This document shows, piece after piece, positions 42,006 to 51,326 of a stretch of DNA of 64,000 nt. The stretch lies in the NCBI GenBank assembly GCA_947644545.1, contig CANRZW010000003.1, positions 1-64,000 of the forward strand, given 5' to 3'. The number at the start of each line of letters is the position of its first letter. Position 1 is the first letter of the stretch. Source of the stretch: an uncultured Lachnospiraceae bacterium. GTDB taxonomy: Bacteria > Bacillota > Clostridia > Lachnospirales > Lachnospiraceae. A program made the position numbers and the translations under genes. The notes under the pieces were generated by a model. It did not search any database. It was given only the letters and a program-made list of their open reading frames with translations, and was not told the origin of the DNA.

Positions 42006-42965
42006 ATGGGAGTATTGAAAAACATCGTTGCGGCAGCAGGAATTTTGACCGCGGCAGGGATAGGAGAGACGGTATATTTTTACAACAGGACCATGAAGCG
42101 GGGGAATGCGAAGACGGAGCGGACGACGAAGATGTCCGGTACGGACTGGGAGAAGTACTTTCCGCTGATGGAGGAGAGAAAAGGGTTTGTGATGGAGCAG
42201 CCGCACAGCGACGTGTATATGACCGCTTTTGACGGGCTGCGTCTGCACGCAACTTATTTTCCGGCGCTGGAAGAGTACCGGAAGGAGTCGGGGATCAACA
42301 AGGCCGTGATCTGTTTTCACGGTTATACGGGCGAAGGGTTAAGCAACCACATGGCGATCGCCGATTATTTCCTCAAACACGGATATGCCATATTGATGCC
42401 GGATGCGCGGGCGCACGGCGAGAGCGAGGGAGAGTATATCGGGTTCGGCTGTCTGGACAGGAAAGATGCGAAGGGCTGGATCGACTGGATGATCCGGGAG
42501 TGCGGCGAGGATGTGGAGATCATGCTTTTTGGCACTTCCATGGGCGGCGCTACGGTGCTGATGACAAGCGGCCTGGAGCTGCCGGACAATGTGAAGGGGA
42601 TTGTGTCGGACTGCGGTTTTACCTCTCCCAAAGAAGTATTTACCCATGTGTTGAATACGATGTATCATCTGCCGGCTTTCCCGGCCATTCAGGGGGCGGA
42701 CCTGATCAACAGAAAACTTGCGGGTTACGGTATGGACGAGTGTAATGCCAAATATGAGGTGCAGAAGGCGAAGGTGCCGATCCTTTTCATACACGGCTCA
42801 GCGGACACTTTCGTGCCCTGCAGCATGTGCCATGAGATCTATGAGAACTGCCGTTCTCCGAAGCGGAAGCTGATCGTCGAGGGGGCAGCCCATGCGGAGA
42901 GCTACTACAAGGAAATGGCGCTTTATGAGAAGACGCTGGATGAGTTTGCCGAGGAGATTTTTTAG
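42006..42965 (+). CDS. Membrane-anchored alpha/beta hydrolase
   Basis: 319 residues. A short hydrophobic N-terminus (IVAAAGILTAAGIGETVYFY) suggests a membrane anchor. The hydrolase core has VICFHGYTGEG, nucleophile elbow FGTSMGGA, and the late Asp and His in HGSADTFVPCSM and GAAHAESYY. It resembles serine hydrolases of the acyl- or peptide-releasing type. Within the operon it could act as a thioesterase-like release enzyme or acyltransferase. The 119-bp gap before it is purine-rich with two copies of TTTAAGAGC-R-TAAA. Confidence 0.85.
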   Translation: MGVLKNIVAAAGILTAAGIGETVYFYNRTMKRGNAKTERTTKMSGTDWEKYFPLMEERKGFVMEQPHSDVYMTAFDGLRLHATYFPALEEYRKESGINKAVICFHGYTGEGLSNHMAIADYFLKHGYAILMPDARAHGESEGEYIGFGCLDRKDAKGWIDWMIRECGEDVEIMLFGTSMGGATVLMTSGLELPDNVKGIVSDCGFTSPKEVFTHVLNTMYHLPAFPAIQGADLINRKLAGYGMDECNAKYEVQKAKVPILFIHGSADTFVPCSMCHEIYENCRSPKRKLIVEGAAHAESYYKEMALYEKTLDEFAEEIF

Positions 42966-43027
42966 AAGGATTGGCAGGATCTGTGCCGTTTCGGCGGCAT
43001 AAGAGAAAGTATGGAAGGAATTACGAT

Positions 43028-44431
43028 ATGAAGACTAGAAAAGGGTATAAAACATATCCGCTGACGGTAGCGCAGAAGTTCCACTTTTACTATGCGGATT
43101 ACTGTCCGGGCAAAGAGGTTCTGAATGTGGGCACGAGCCTGACGATAGAGTTCGAACTGAATATTGACGAGCTTCGCAAGGCGATCTACAAGGCGTATGA
43201 ACGCTGTGAGTCCATGCGTGCACGGCTTGTGTATGACAGGAAAGAGGAAGAATGGTATCAGTATATCGTGGAAAAAGAAGACCGCGAGATAGAGTATGTG
43301 GATTTCACGGGTAAGACCATGGAGGAAGCGGAGGCGGAGATGACGGCTTGGACGCGGGTGCCCTTTGACAAGGAAGATGCGCCGATGAACAAGGTCGTTA
43401 TCATCAAGACGCCGGACGGTTTTGAGGGTATGTTCCTTGTGGGTGACCACAGATTTCTCGATGCACAGTCGCTGATCGGTTTTATGAAGGATGTGATCGA
43501 GTTATACTGTAACGCGAATTTCGAGGGGATTCCTTATCCGGCGGATATGCGTTCTTATATCGAACAGGTGGAGAAGGATCTGGCTTATGAGGCTGGCAGC
43601 AGGGCGCAGGCGAGAGACCGGGCTTATTTCCACAAGCTGATCGAGGAGTCAGAGCCGATCTACAACGGGATCGAGGGACCGAAAAAGCTGGAGGAAGCCA
43701 GGGCGGCGACTGGCAATCCGAATCTGCGGGCAGCGCCCACCGGATCGGACAGCTTCGCGGCGGCTATCGACGTTTTCCATCTGGAAGAAGAGCCTACCAG
43801 AAGACTGATGACTTTCTGTGAACAGCAGCATATTTCCCTGCAGTGTCTGCTGGTGATGGGCATCCGTACCTATTTACAGAAGATCAACACGTGCGACGAT
43901 GTGTCCATGCAGATCGCTTATGCGCGCCGGGCTACCTTACAGGAGAAAAAGTCGGGCGGTACGAGGATTCACTGTTTCCCGTTCAGAACGGTCATTCCCG
44001 AGGATAAGACCTTCCTGGAAGGTATCTTCGAGATCAGGGATAAGCAGAATGAGGTGTTCCGGTATGTGAATTTCAACCCCGGAGAGTATCTTGGCTACAG
44101 GAGCCAGCTGTATAAGCTGCCGCGCGGGATGGGGTATGAGACGGTGTCCCTCACCTATCAGCCGGCCACTCTGCGGGAAAAAGGACTGACGGATTTAGGC
44201 GGCATCCGCTACAAGACAAAGCGGTACTGCAACGGATATTATTCGGACGGGCTGTATCTGACGGTGATGCACAGAGCGGAAGACAACGGGCTGGATTTCA
44301 GCTTCGAGCACCAGACGAAGGCGTATACGAAGGAGCAGCTGGAGTATTTCTATTATTATATCTGTAAGATCATGTTTAAGGGGATTGAGAATCCGGATCT
44401 GAAGATTGGAGAGATTATCAGACTTGTGTAA
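43028..44431 (+). CDS. Condensation-domain-like protein
   Basis: 467 residues, the size of a single NRPS condensation domain or a PapA/WS-type acyltransferase. The start YPLTVAQKFHFYY is the C1 motif region. The active-site motif is DHRFLDA (141-145 as H-x3-D), keeping the second His and Asp but replacing the first His and final Gly of HHxxxDG. Such stand-alone domains join an acyl or aminoacyl group from a carrier protein to an amine or alcohol. AAGGA lies eight bases before the ATG at 43028. It lies in line with a free ACP and AMP-ligase. Confidence 0.85.
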   Translation: MKTRKGYKTYPLTVAQKFHFYYADYCPGKEVLNVGTSLTIEFELNIDELRKAIYKAYERCESMRARLVYDRKEEEWYQYIVEKEDREIEYVDFTGKTMEEAEAEMTAWTRVPFDKEDAPMNKVVIIKTPDGFEGMFLVGDHRFLDAQSLIGFMKDVIELYCNANFEGIPYPADMRSYIEQVEKDLAYEAGSRAQARDRAYFHKLIEESEPIYNGIEGPKKLEEARAATGNPNLRAAPTGSDSFAAAIDVFHLEEEPTRRLMTFCEQQHISLQCLLVMGIRTYLQKINTCDDVSMQIAYARRATLQEKKSGGTRIHCFPFRTVIPEDKTFLEGIFEIRDKQNEVFRYVNFNPGEYLGYRSQLYKLPRGMGYETVSLTYQPATLREKGLTDLGGIRYKTKRYCNGYYSDGLYLTVMHRAEDNGLDFSFEHQTKAYTKEQLEYFYYYICKIMFKGIENPDLKIGEIIRLV

Positions 44432-44560
44432 TCGGGGTTAAGGGATAAAGGAGCTTCGCGGTTGAGAGGGCAGCATACACAAAAGCCCCTCTCGAGCCCG
44501 GCTCCGGAAGCGTGTTTCAGAGCGCATCAGAAAAGAGCGTATGGGAAAGGATGAGAGATT

Positions 44561-44785
44561 ATGTTAGAACAGTTGAAGGATATCATTGTAAATTATGTGG
44601 AAGTGAAGAAGGAAGATATCAAGCCGGAGTCACGTTTTATCGAAGACCTGGGATTTACTTCTTTTGACTTTATGAGCATGCTTGGCGAGATCGAGGATGT
44701 GATGGATGTCGAGATCGATCAGGAGCAGGTGGTGGATATCCGCACCGTGCAGGAAGCGGTGGATTATCTGGAGAAGCTGGCGTAA
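44561..44785 (+). CDS. Stand-alone acyl/peptidyl carrier protein
   Basis: 74 residues. The 4'-phosphopantetheine attachment Ser34 lies in DLGFTSFDFMSM, followed by the conserved helix III and IDQEQVVDIRTVQEAVDYL. It carries the acyl or aminoacyl intermediate between the AMP-ligase that follows and the condensation-like protein before it. A hairpin (GAGAGGGC with GCCCCTCTC) in the 129-bp gap before the gene may adjust its expression. Fatty-acid-synthesis ACPs have DSLD at the Ser, so this is a dedicated carrier. Confidence 0.92.
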   Translation: MLEQLKDIIVNYVEVKKEDIKPESRFIEDLGFTSFDFMSMLGEIEDVMDVEIDQEQVVDIRTVQEAVDYLEKLA

Positions 44786-44929
44786 GGAACCGTCATCGAG
44801 ACAGGTGGACGTTCGCAGGCATTTAATATGGCCGGTATGATCTATGATAAAGGGGTGGATGTTTATCGCGGGTGATACCGGCGTTGACAGGCGTGCAGGG
44901 CACGCAGAGGGAAGAAAGAGGGAAAAGCT

Positions 44930-46468
44930 ATGAACGAATTGCGCAGTACGATCTATGAGCTGCTTGTGAAAGCACAGGAAGCATATGGCACGCTGGATGC
45001 CATCCGGTATAAGGTAAAAGAAGCCGGAGACGGCGGCAAAAAGGAAACGAAGGTGGCTGCAAAGACGTACACGCAGCTGCGGCAGGACAGCGAACATTTT
45101 TCGGCCGCGCTGAATAAGCTGGGAGAGCAGGGGAAGCATATCGCTCTTGTGGGAGCTACTTCCTACTCCTGGATTGCCGGGTATTACGGGATCGTGAACG
45201 GCGGCAGCGTGGCGGTGCCCCTGGATGCCAATCTGCCGGCAGAAGATTTGTGTGAGCTGATCGACAGGGCGGATGCGACCACTTTTCTCTATGATGCGTC
45301 GAAGGAAAATGTGGCGCTTATGGCGGCAGAGAAATGTCCCAAGCTGCAGCACCTGATTGCGATGGAAGAGGAAACGGATGTGCCAGGCGCCCTTTCCATG
45401 TGGAACCTGATCGCAGAGGCGCCGCAGCGGCCGGCCTTCGAGCCGCAACCGGAAGACCTAGCAATGATCATGTTTACTTCGGGAACTACGGGAAAAAGCA
45501 AGGGCGTCATGCTTACACACAGGAATCTGGCGGAGAATGCGACGGCGCTGGATATGGGCTATGAGCCGGGAACGGTGCTGATGAGTGTACTGCCCATCCA
45601 TCACGCCTACTGTCTGAGCATGGATATCCTGAAAGGCACCTCCGTGGGAGCGGTCATCTGCATCAACGATTCGTTGCTGCGGGTGGCTAAGAATATCAAA
45701 CTTTTCGAGCCGAATATGATTCTGATGGTACCGTTGATGGTGGAGACGTTAGCAAAGAAGCTGGAGGAAGCGTCTTTGATCCCCGCCCCGCTGGTGAAGA
45801 TCAAGGTGTTTGGTAAGCAGTTCCATACCATCTGCAGCGGCGGAGCCTACCTGAATCCGGCCTATATCGATCTGTTTAAAAAGTATGGGATCAAGATCCT
45901 GCAGGGGTACGGCATGACGGAGTGTGCTCCGGTCATCAGCGCCAACTCCAACAGCGCGTTCAAGGCCGGTTCTGTCGGCAGATGCCTGCCCAACTGTGAA
46001 GTGAAGATCGTGGATGAGGAGATCTGGGTCAAGGGCACCAGCGTGATGCAGGGCTATTACCAGATGCCGGAGGAGACGGCGCAGACGTTAGAGGACGGCT
46101 GGCTGAAGACGGGAGATCTGGGGTACATAGACGAGGATGGTTTCCTGTTCCTGACCGGACGTAAGAAGAACCTGATCATTACGCCGAACGGCGAGAATGT
46201 GTCGCCGGAAGAGATCGAGAACAAGATCGGCGCCCACCGGCTGGTACAGGAAGTGCTGGTTCGTGACAGCGAAGGCGTGATTGAGGCGGAGATCTTCCCG
46301 GATTACGAGTATGCGTCCAAGAAGAAGATCAAGGATCTGCAGGCACAGCTGCAGTCTGTCATCGACGACTATAATAAGACCGCACCGCTCTACAAGCGAG
46401 TCTTCAAATTGAAGGTGCGTGACGTCGAGTTTGAGAAGAATACGACGAAGAAGATCAAGAGATTCTGA
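44930..46468 (+). CDS. AMP-dependent synthetase/ligase
   Basis: 512 residues of the ANL superfamily. The ATP P-loop MFTSGTTGKSKG spans 181-192, the YGMTE motif is in GYGMTECAPV, the hinge region is TGDLGYIDEDGFLFLTGRKK, and the adenylation Lys lies in TTKKIKRF at the C-terminus. It would activate a carboxylic acid as its AMP-ester and load the adjacent carrier protein. Residues lining the substrate pocket do not permit a choice between fatty and amino acid. It is last in the TetR-controlled operon. Confidence 0.93.
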   Translation: MNELRSTIYELLVKAQEAYGTLDAIRYKVKEAGDGGKKETKVAAKTYTQLRQDSEHFSAALNKLGEQGKHIALVGATSYSWIAGYYGIVNGGSVAVPLDANLPAEDLCELIDRADATTFLYDASKENVALMAAEKCPKLQHLIAMEEETDVPGALSMWNLIAEAPQRPAFEPQPEDLAMIMFTSGTTGKSKGVMLTHRNLAENATALDMGYEPGTVLMSVLPIHHAYCLSMDILKGTSVGAVICINDSLLRVAKNIKLFEPNMILMVPLMVETLAKKLEEASLIPAPLVKIKVFGKQFHTICSGGAYLNPAYIDLFKKYGIKILQGYGMTECAPVISANSNSAFKAGSVGRCLPNCEVKIVDEEIWVKGTSVMQGYYQMPEETAQTLEDGWLKTGDLGYIDEDGFLFLTGRKKNLIITPNGENVSPEEIENKIGAHRLVQEVLVRDSEGVIEAEIFPDYEYASKKKIKDLQAQLQSVIDDYNKTAPLYKRVFKLKVRDVEFEKNTTKKIKRF

Positions 46469-46501
46469 TATTCGGCGATTTTCCATTATTGCGCGTCCGG
46501 C

Positions 46502-46521
46502 GCAGTGTCAGCTGACACTGC
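46502..46521. terminator. 20-bp perfect palindrome overlapping the AraC stop codon
   Basis: GCAGTGTCAGCTGACACTGC is a perfect palindrome between the convergent ligase and AraC genes; the AraC stop lies within it. It can act as a terminator hairpin for both, though a T-run is lacking. Confidence 0.45.
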
Positions 46522-47365
46522 ACTGGGCGTATTTTTTGGGAGAAATACCGACCGCTTTGGTAAATGATTTAAAGAAGTTACTGTAATCGGTGAACCCGCT
46601 TTTTTCAAAAGCTTCCATCACACCTGTGCCGTCACTCAGGAGAGCTTTGGCAATGCTGATTCGTCTTGCAGTGATGTATTTACCTACGGTGGTACCGGTG
46701 GCAGCTTTGAAGATGCGGCAGATATAGGATTCGCTTATGTAGAATTCACCGGCAAGCTGTCCGATGGTCAGCGGGGCGGTAATATTCTGGTTGATGTATT
46801 TCAGAATATCGTCTACCTGATGATTGTATCCTATGGGATTGACGATGGAGGACGGTTGGTTTAACAGCGTGAGACGGCCCACCAGGACCAGAAGCTCCAT
46901 GAAGGCAGTTTGCTCCAGAATGTCATGCCCATAGCCTTCGGCTCCCGTGATTTTGTTGATGTAGTAGAGAAAACGGTTCTGCTGTTCCTTGTTCAGCGAA
47001 AGCTTATGGCAGAAGTTCCCGGGGCGGTTCGTAAAACAGGCATCCAGATTTGTCTCAGGGGAGGAAAGCTGTTTGGTATATTCCGGATGGATGGACAGGA
47101 CAATGCGCTCATGGACAGCCTTGTCTGCCTGCGTGATCTTGTGGCTTTCATATTGATTGATAATGAAGAGGTCGCCGGGTTCAATGGAGTAGAATCTGTT
47201 GTCGATCAGAAACTGCCTGCCGCCGGAGATAGAATAGTAGATTTCATAGCAATCATGGATATGCATGTCCATGGTTTTTTCTTCTTTATATAAATGAGCG
47301 ATGGAGAAGGTCTGGGTGGAGGCACAGTTTTCAATGGCCTGCTGACAGGAGGAAAATTCTTTCAT
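46508..47365 (-). CDS. AraC-family regulator of the uronide genes
   Basis: 285 residues. An N-terminal cupin (HIHDCYEIYYSISGGRQFLI, RFYSIEPGDLFIINQYESH) and two C-terminal helix-turn-helix motifs (LTIGQLAGEFYISESYICRI and GVMEAFEKSGFTDYSNFFKS). It is divergent from kduI-kduD-GH88, so it probably activates those genes when unsaturated uronides or a keto-deoxy sugar is present. The kduI promoter has TATAAT at 47477-47482 but a poor -35, as expected for activator dependence. Confidence 0.9.
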   Translation of the reverse strand: MKEFSSCQQAIENCASTQTFSIAHLYKEEKTMDMHIHDCYEIYYSISGGRQFLIDNRFYSIEPGDLFIINQYESHKITQADKAVHERIVLSIHPEYTKQLSSPETNLDACFTNRPGNFCHKLSLNKEQQNRFLYYINKITGAEGYGHDILEQTAFMELLVLVGRLTLLNQPSSIVNPIGYNHQVDDILKYINQNITAPLTIGQLAGEFYISESYICRIFKAATGTTVGKYITARRISIAKALLSDGTGVMEAFEKSGFTDYSNFFKSFTKAVGISPKKYAQCSVS

Positions 47366-47534
47366 GCGCTGAGATCCTTTCTTGCGTACGGTTCTGTTCC
47401 TTTTATTATAGGGGGAGTGTTCAGTATTTGCAATATTTGCGGAGAGATTTGAAAAGAAAATGGTGATTTTTTAATATATAATGAAATCACAACAGAGCAG
47501 CCAGATCTGCATGGGGAATTATATAAGAGAAGAA

Positions 47535-47567
47535 AGCGTGCGGCGTTTCGGAATGGAGGGTATTATG
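47535..47567 (+). promoter_or_regulatory. Recurrent leader element, copy before kduI
   Basis: AGCGTGCGGCGTTTCGGAAT then GGAGGG, TATT and the ATG at 47565. The core RTTTCGGAATGGAGG matches the other copies; the CCTCAGC loop and stem seen at 18 kb, 21 kb and 41 kb are not present here. Confidence 0.6.
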
Positions 47568-48425
47568 GAACTGAGAACAGCGTCTTCACCAAGGGATGTG
47601 AAGCATTACACGACTGAGAGACTGAGAGAGGAATTTCTGATCCAGAACCTGTTTATGCCGGGAGAGATCAAACTGGTATACAGTCATATCGACAGGATCA
47701 TCATGGGGGCGGCGGTGCCGACGAAGGCATTGAAGCTTTCGGCAGGAAATGAATTGCGGGCGGATTATTTCCTGCAGAGAAGAGAGATGGGAGTCATCAA
47801 TATCGGTGGTGACGGTAAGATCACAATTGATGGAAAAGAATATGCAGTAGGTTATAAGGAAGCCATGTATGTCGGCATGGGGGCGCAGGATATTATATTC
47901 GACAGTATGGATGCGAAAGATCCGGCCAGATTCTATCTCAATAGCGTTCCGGCGCACAGGACGTATCCTACGGTGCTGATCAAACCGGAAGGAACGCCGG
48001 AAGACGGTGTGGTAATCGTTAAGGAAGAGAATAAGGTTGAGTTAGGGTCTTTGGAAGAGGCTAATCACAGAGTTATCTGCAAATATATTCTTCCCGGACA
48101 GGTGGAGAGCTGTCAATTGGTGATGGGTATGACGAAGCTGCTGCCGGGTAGTGTGTGGAATACGATGCCCTGCCATACTCATGACAGGCGGATGGAGGTT
48201 TACCTGTATTTTGAGATGCCAAAGGACGCAATCGTGATGCACTACATGGGCGAACCGCAGGAGACAAGACATATCGTGATGAGAAATGAGGAGGCCGTCA
48301 TCTCTCCCAGTTGGTCGATTCATGCGGGATGCGGTTCCCAAGCGTACACTTTCATCTGGGGAATGGCGGGTGAGAATCAGACGTTTGGTGATATGGATGA
48401 TGTGGCAATGAAGGATCTGATGTGA
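47565..48425 (+). CDS. kduI: 5-keto-4-deoxyuronate isomerase
   Basis: 286 residues, the KduI length. The zinc site H-x-H-x4-E is seen in PCHTHDRRMEVYLYF, with a later His in the cupin barrel (SIHAGCGSQAYTFIWGM). The enzyme isomerises 5-keto-4-deoxyuronate, formed from unsaturated uronides, to 2,5-diketo-3-deoxygluconate. The ATG at 47565 is fixed by the leader element's GGAGGG; the frame is open upstream but unsupported. It stands first in an operon with kduD and a GH88 hydrolase, enough for entry of unsaturated uronides to the KDG pathway. Confidence 0.95.
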   Translation: MELRTASSPRDVKHYTTERLREEFLIQNLFMPGEIKLVYSHIDRIIMGAAVPTKALKLSAGNELRADYFLQRREMGVINIGGDGKITIDGKEYAVGYKEAMYVGMGAQDIIFDSMDAKDPARFYLNSVPAHRTYPTVLIKPEGTPEDGVVIVKEENKVELGSLEEANHRVICKYILPGQVESCQLVMGMTKLLPGSVWNTMPCHTHDRRMEVYLYFEMPKDAIVMHYMGEPQETRHIVMRNEEAVISPSWSIHAGCGSQAYTFIWGMAGENQTFGDMDDVAMKDLM

Positions 48426-48496
48426 TCTGCTGCAGGCAGGGGAATGGAGCGGTCTGGGGCGGTAAGGATGACGCAGGCAGAAAGGAAGAAGGAAGA

Positions 48497-49303
48497 ATGA
48501 GTGATTTTATGAAGAAGTTTTCTCTGGACAACAGGATTGCATTGATCACGGGAGCATCTTATGGAATCGGATTTGCGATTGCGACGGCCTATGCGGAAGC
48601 GGGTGCGACGATTGTTTTTAATGACATCAATCAGGAACTGGTAGATCAGGGACTGGCGGCTTATAAGGAAAAAGGCATCAAGGCCCATGGGTATGTGTGC
48701 GACGTGACAGATGAGGAACAGGTACAGGCGCTGGTTGCGAGAGTCGAAAAGGAAGTAGGTGTGATCGATATTCTGGTGAACAATGCAGGTATCATCAAAC
48801 GGATTCCCATGTGTGACATGACGGCGGAGCAGTTCCGTCAGGTGATTGACGTGGATCTCAACGCGCCGTTTATCGTATCGAAGGCGGTCATCCCGGGCAT
48901 GATCAGGAAGGGCCATGGTAAGATTATCAATATCTGTTCCATGATGAGCGAATTGGGGCGGGAGACGGTTTCCGCCTATGCGGCAGCCAAGGGTGGCCTG
49001 AAGATGCTGACGAGAAATATTGCATCCGAATATGGTGAGTACAATATTCAGTGTAACGGTATTGGACCGGGTTATATTGCGACGCCGCAGACGGCTCCTC
49101 TTCGTGAGATCCAGCCGGACGGTTCGAGACATCCTTTCGACCAGTTTATTATCGCTAAGACACCGGCGGCGCGCTGGGGCGAGACAGCAGACCTGCAGGG
49201 TCCGGCAGTATTTCTGGCATCCGAGGCGTCCGACTTCGTGAACGGTCATGTATTATATGTGGATGGTGGGATTCTGGCTTACATTGGTAAGCAGCCGCAA
49301 TAG
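48497..49303 (+). CDS. kduD: 2-deoxy-D-gluconate 3-dehydrogenase / diketo-deoxygluconate reductase
   Basis: 268 residues of the SDR family. The cofactor motif GASYGIG is at residues 19-25, NNAG follows near 90, and the catalytic Ser and Y-x3-K lie in ICSMMSELGRETVSAYAAAK (YAAAK). KduD reduces 2,5-diketo-3-deoxygluconate to KDG, the step after KduI. GGAAGAAGGAAG precedes the ATG at 48497, 71 bases after kduI. KDG kinase and aldolase are not in the window and must lie elsewhere. Confidence 0.93.
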   Translation: MSDFMKKFSLDNRIALITGASYGIGFAIATAYAEAGATIVFNDINQELVDQGLAAYKEKGIKAHGYVCDVTDEEQVQALVARVEKEVGVIDILVNNAGIIKRIPMCDMTAEQFRQVIDVDLNAPFIVSKAVIPGMIRKGHGKIINICSMMSELGRETVSAYAAAKGGLKMLTRNIASEYGEYNIQCNGIGPGYIATPQTAPLREIQPDGSRHPFDQFIIAKTPAARWGETADLQGPAVFLASEASDFVNGHVLYVDGGILAYIGKQPQ

Positions 49304-49425
49304 GATCTTATCAGGGTTGTCTCACATAATCGCACCGCGGCAAACGGGATTGATAACGATAGGAACAGATGTAAGAAAAGACTTAAGTGTAAATTTTGGA
49401 AAAGGCTTAAGAAAGGGGATACAGG

Positions 49426-50631
49426 GTGGAAATATTGTATAAGGACATGCCTGTCATATCGGATGAAGAGGTGGAACAAGCGCTTTGGTTTTCGATGGAA
49501 CAGGTAGTGCGTAATCTGCCGGAATTCACGCATAAGTTTCAGAATGCGTACAGTGAGAACGGCTTCTATCAGCCGATTGAAAATCGGGAATGGACGACGG
49601 GATTCTGGACCGGAGAGATCTGGCTGGCCTATGAGTATGCGAAGGAGAAAGAGGAGCGGGATCAGGCGATATCCGGGAATTCGGAAATATTGAAAAAGGC
49701 AGGGGAGATTCAGGCTGCCAGTTTCTTAAACCGGATTGAGAAGAAGATAGATGTGGATCATCATGATATGGGATTCCTATACTCTCCTTCCTGCGTTGCG
49801 GCTTATAAGCTGACGGGCAATACGGATGCGAGGAGAGCGGCAATTCTGGCGGCAGACCAGTTGATTACCAGGTATCATCCGGTGGGAGAGTTCATTCAGG
49901 CCTGGGGACCGATGGATGCACCGGAGAACTATCGGCTGATCATAGACTGTCTTTTGAATCTGCCGCTGTTATACTGGGCATCTGAGGAGACGGGAGACGA
50001 CAAATACCGGCAGATCGCAGAGAAACACATACACACGGCAATCCGGAATGTGATCCGTGAGGATTATTCTACCTGGCATACTTTTTTCTTCGATAGGAAG
50101 ACGGGAGCGCCGGATCATGGAGCGACCTGGCAGGGATACCGTGACGGTTCCGTCTGGGCCAGAGGACAGGCATGGGGCATCTATGGATGTGCACTGGCTT
50201 ATAAATACACGAAACGGGAGGAATATATCGAAGTGTTCCGGCATGTGACACAGTATTTTCTGGAGCATCTGCCGGCAGACATGGTGCCTTTCTGGGATCT
50301 GGAGTTTACGGATGGGGAAGAACAGCCCCGGGATTCTTCATCAGCATCGATCGCGGCCTGCGGTATCCTGGAAATGAGCAAGTCCATGGAAGAGAAGGAA
50401 GCCGCTGTTTATGAGAAATATGCGCGGCAGATGATGAAATCCCTGTATGATTTCTATGCAGTGAAGGAGTCGGAAGCATCCAATGGTCTTGTTCTGCACA
50501 GCACTTACTCGAATCACTCACCGTATAATGGCTGTAATCACTGCGGCGTAGATGAGTGCAACTCGTGGGGAGATTATTACTATATGGAAGCAATGACGAG
50601 ACTGCATAAGGAATGGATTTTGTATTGGTAG
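49426..50631 (+). CDS. GH88 unsaturated glucuronyl hydrolase
   Basis: 401 residues with no signal peptide, as expected for cytoplasmic GH88 enzymes that cleave the unsaturated uronic acid from oligosaccharides made by polysaccharide lyases. The fold is alpha6/alpha6; the Asp-bearing segments DHHDMGFLYSPS (about residue 108) and GATWQGYRDGSVWARGQAWG are family marks of the catalytic pair. The start is a GTG at 49426 behind AAAGGGGA. It is the third gene of the operon, producing the unsaturated uronate that KduI uses. The parent polymer (pectin, chondroitin or hyaluronan) is not evident. Confidence 0.92.
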   Translation: MEILYKDMPVISDEEVEQALWFSMEQVVRNLPEFTHKFQNAYSENGFYQPIENREWTTGFWTGEIWLAYEYAKEKEERDQAISGNSEILKKAGEIQAASFLNRIEKKIDVDHHDMGFLYSPSCVAAYKLTGNTDARRAAILAADQLITRYHPVGEFIQAWGPMDAPENYRLIIDCLLNLPLLYWASEETGDDKYRQIAEKHIHTAIRNVIREDYSTWHTFFFDRKTGAPDHGATWQGYRDGSVWARGQAWGIYGCALAYKYTKREEYIEVFRHVTQYFLEHLPADMVPFWDLEFTDGEEQPRDSSSASIAACGILEMSKSMEEKEAAVYEKYARQMMKSLYDFYAVKESEASNGLVLHSTYSNHSPYNGCNHCGVDECNSWGDYYYMEAMTRLHKEWILYW

Positions 50632-50665
50632 GAAGAAAAAGCATTATGGTCGTTTAAAGGCTGAT

Positions 50666-50699
50666 ACAGCAAGCGCTGTCCCAGCCTTTTTCCATTATT
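50666..50699 (+). terminator. Terminator after the GH88 gene
   Basis: AAAGGCTG-ATA-CAGC-AAGC-GCTG-TCCC-AGCCTTTTT, a two-tier hairpin ending in a T-run, just after the uronide operon. Coordinates are approximate by a few bases. Confidence 0.75.
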
Positions 50700-50795
50700 A
50701 TAATAGCACAAAAGTGGTAAAAATTCAAGACTGGCACTGCCGACAGGGTGATGCTATAGTAGTGATTGTCACTAAAAGTACAAGGAGGGATGCTC

Positions 50796-51326
50796 TTGAA
50801 TCAGGATTGGATGGTTTTACTGCAGGAGAATCAGGTGGGGAAGGTGATAGAGACAAACCGTGCCACGGCGCAGTATGGGCTTACGCTGACAGAAGAGGAG
50901 GCGAAGTTGATCGTCCGGGAGCGGACGAATACACTGCGGGAACAGAAACGGGTTGAGTTCGGGGACTCTATTACGCCCAGGATCATCTATGAATTCTGTG
51001 ACTCGGACTTTATCGATCAGAATAATTATGTGGAGACGATCGTCCGGCTGCAGGCGATTTTTTATCTGTATAAGAATGAGATGCTGGATGAGATATCTGA
51101 TGACGAGCTTCTGCATCTGATGAAGGAACAGTTCGAGGAGCTGTGTTTCGGAGATCTGGATTATCTGGAAGGTACGTGCCTGCATAACTTTGCACAGGCG
51201 GTCCGGGCAGGGTACTGCGGATATAAGGCAGCGGACGGACGCGGAGAGGCGACTGCCTTCGATGAAGTAAAGCGGTGGGACTATGATCTGTATCTGGAGG
51301 CGCTGCGGGATCTGTGCTGGAAGTAG
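50796..51326 (+). CDS. DUF6323 family protein
   Basis: About 176 residues, soluble, helical. The pattern YGLTLTEEEAKLIVRERTNTLREQKRVEFG, of which LTEEEAKLIVRERTNTL is the core, and the CDSDFIDQNNYVETIVRLQA segment are those of DUF6323, a family known only by sequence. AGGAGG at 50783-50788 is one base from the ATG at 50790 but eight from an in-frame TTG at 50796, so the TTG is the better start. It is paired with the DUF6179 gene that follows, an association I recall from other Clostridia. Confidence 0.8.
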   Translation: MNQDWMVLLQENQVGKVIETNRATAQYGLTLTEEEAKLIVRERTNTLREQKRVEFGDSITPRIIYEFCDSDFIDQNNYVETIVRLQAIFYLYKNEMLDEISDDELLHLMKEQFEELCFGDLDYLEGTCLHNFAQAVRAGYCGYKAADGRGEATAFDEVKRWDYDLYLEALRDLCWK

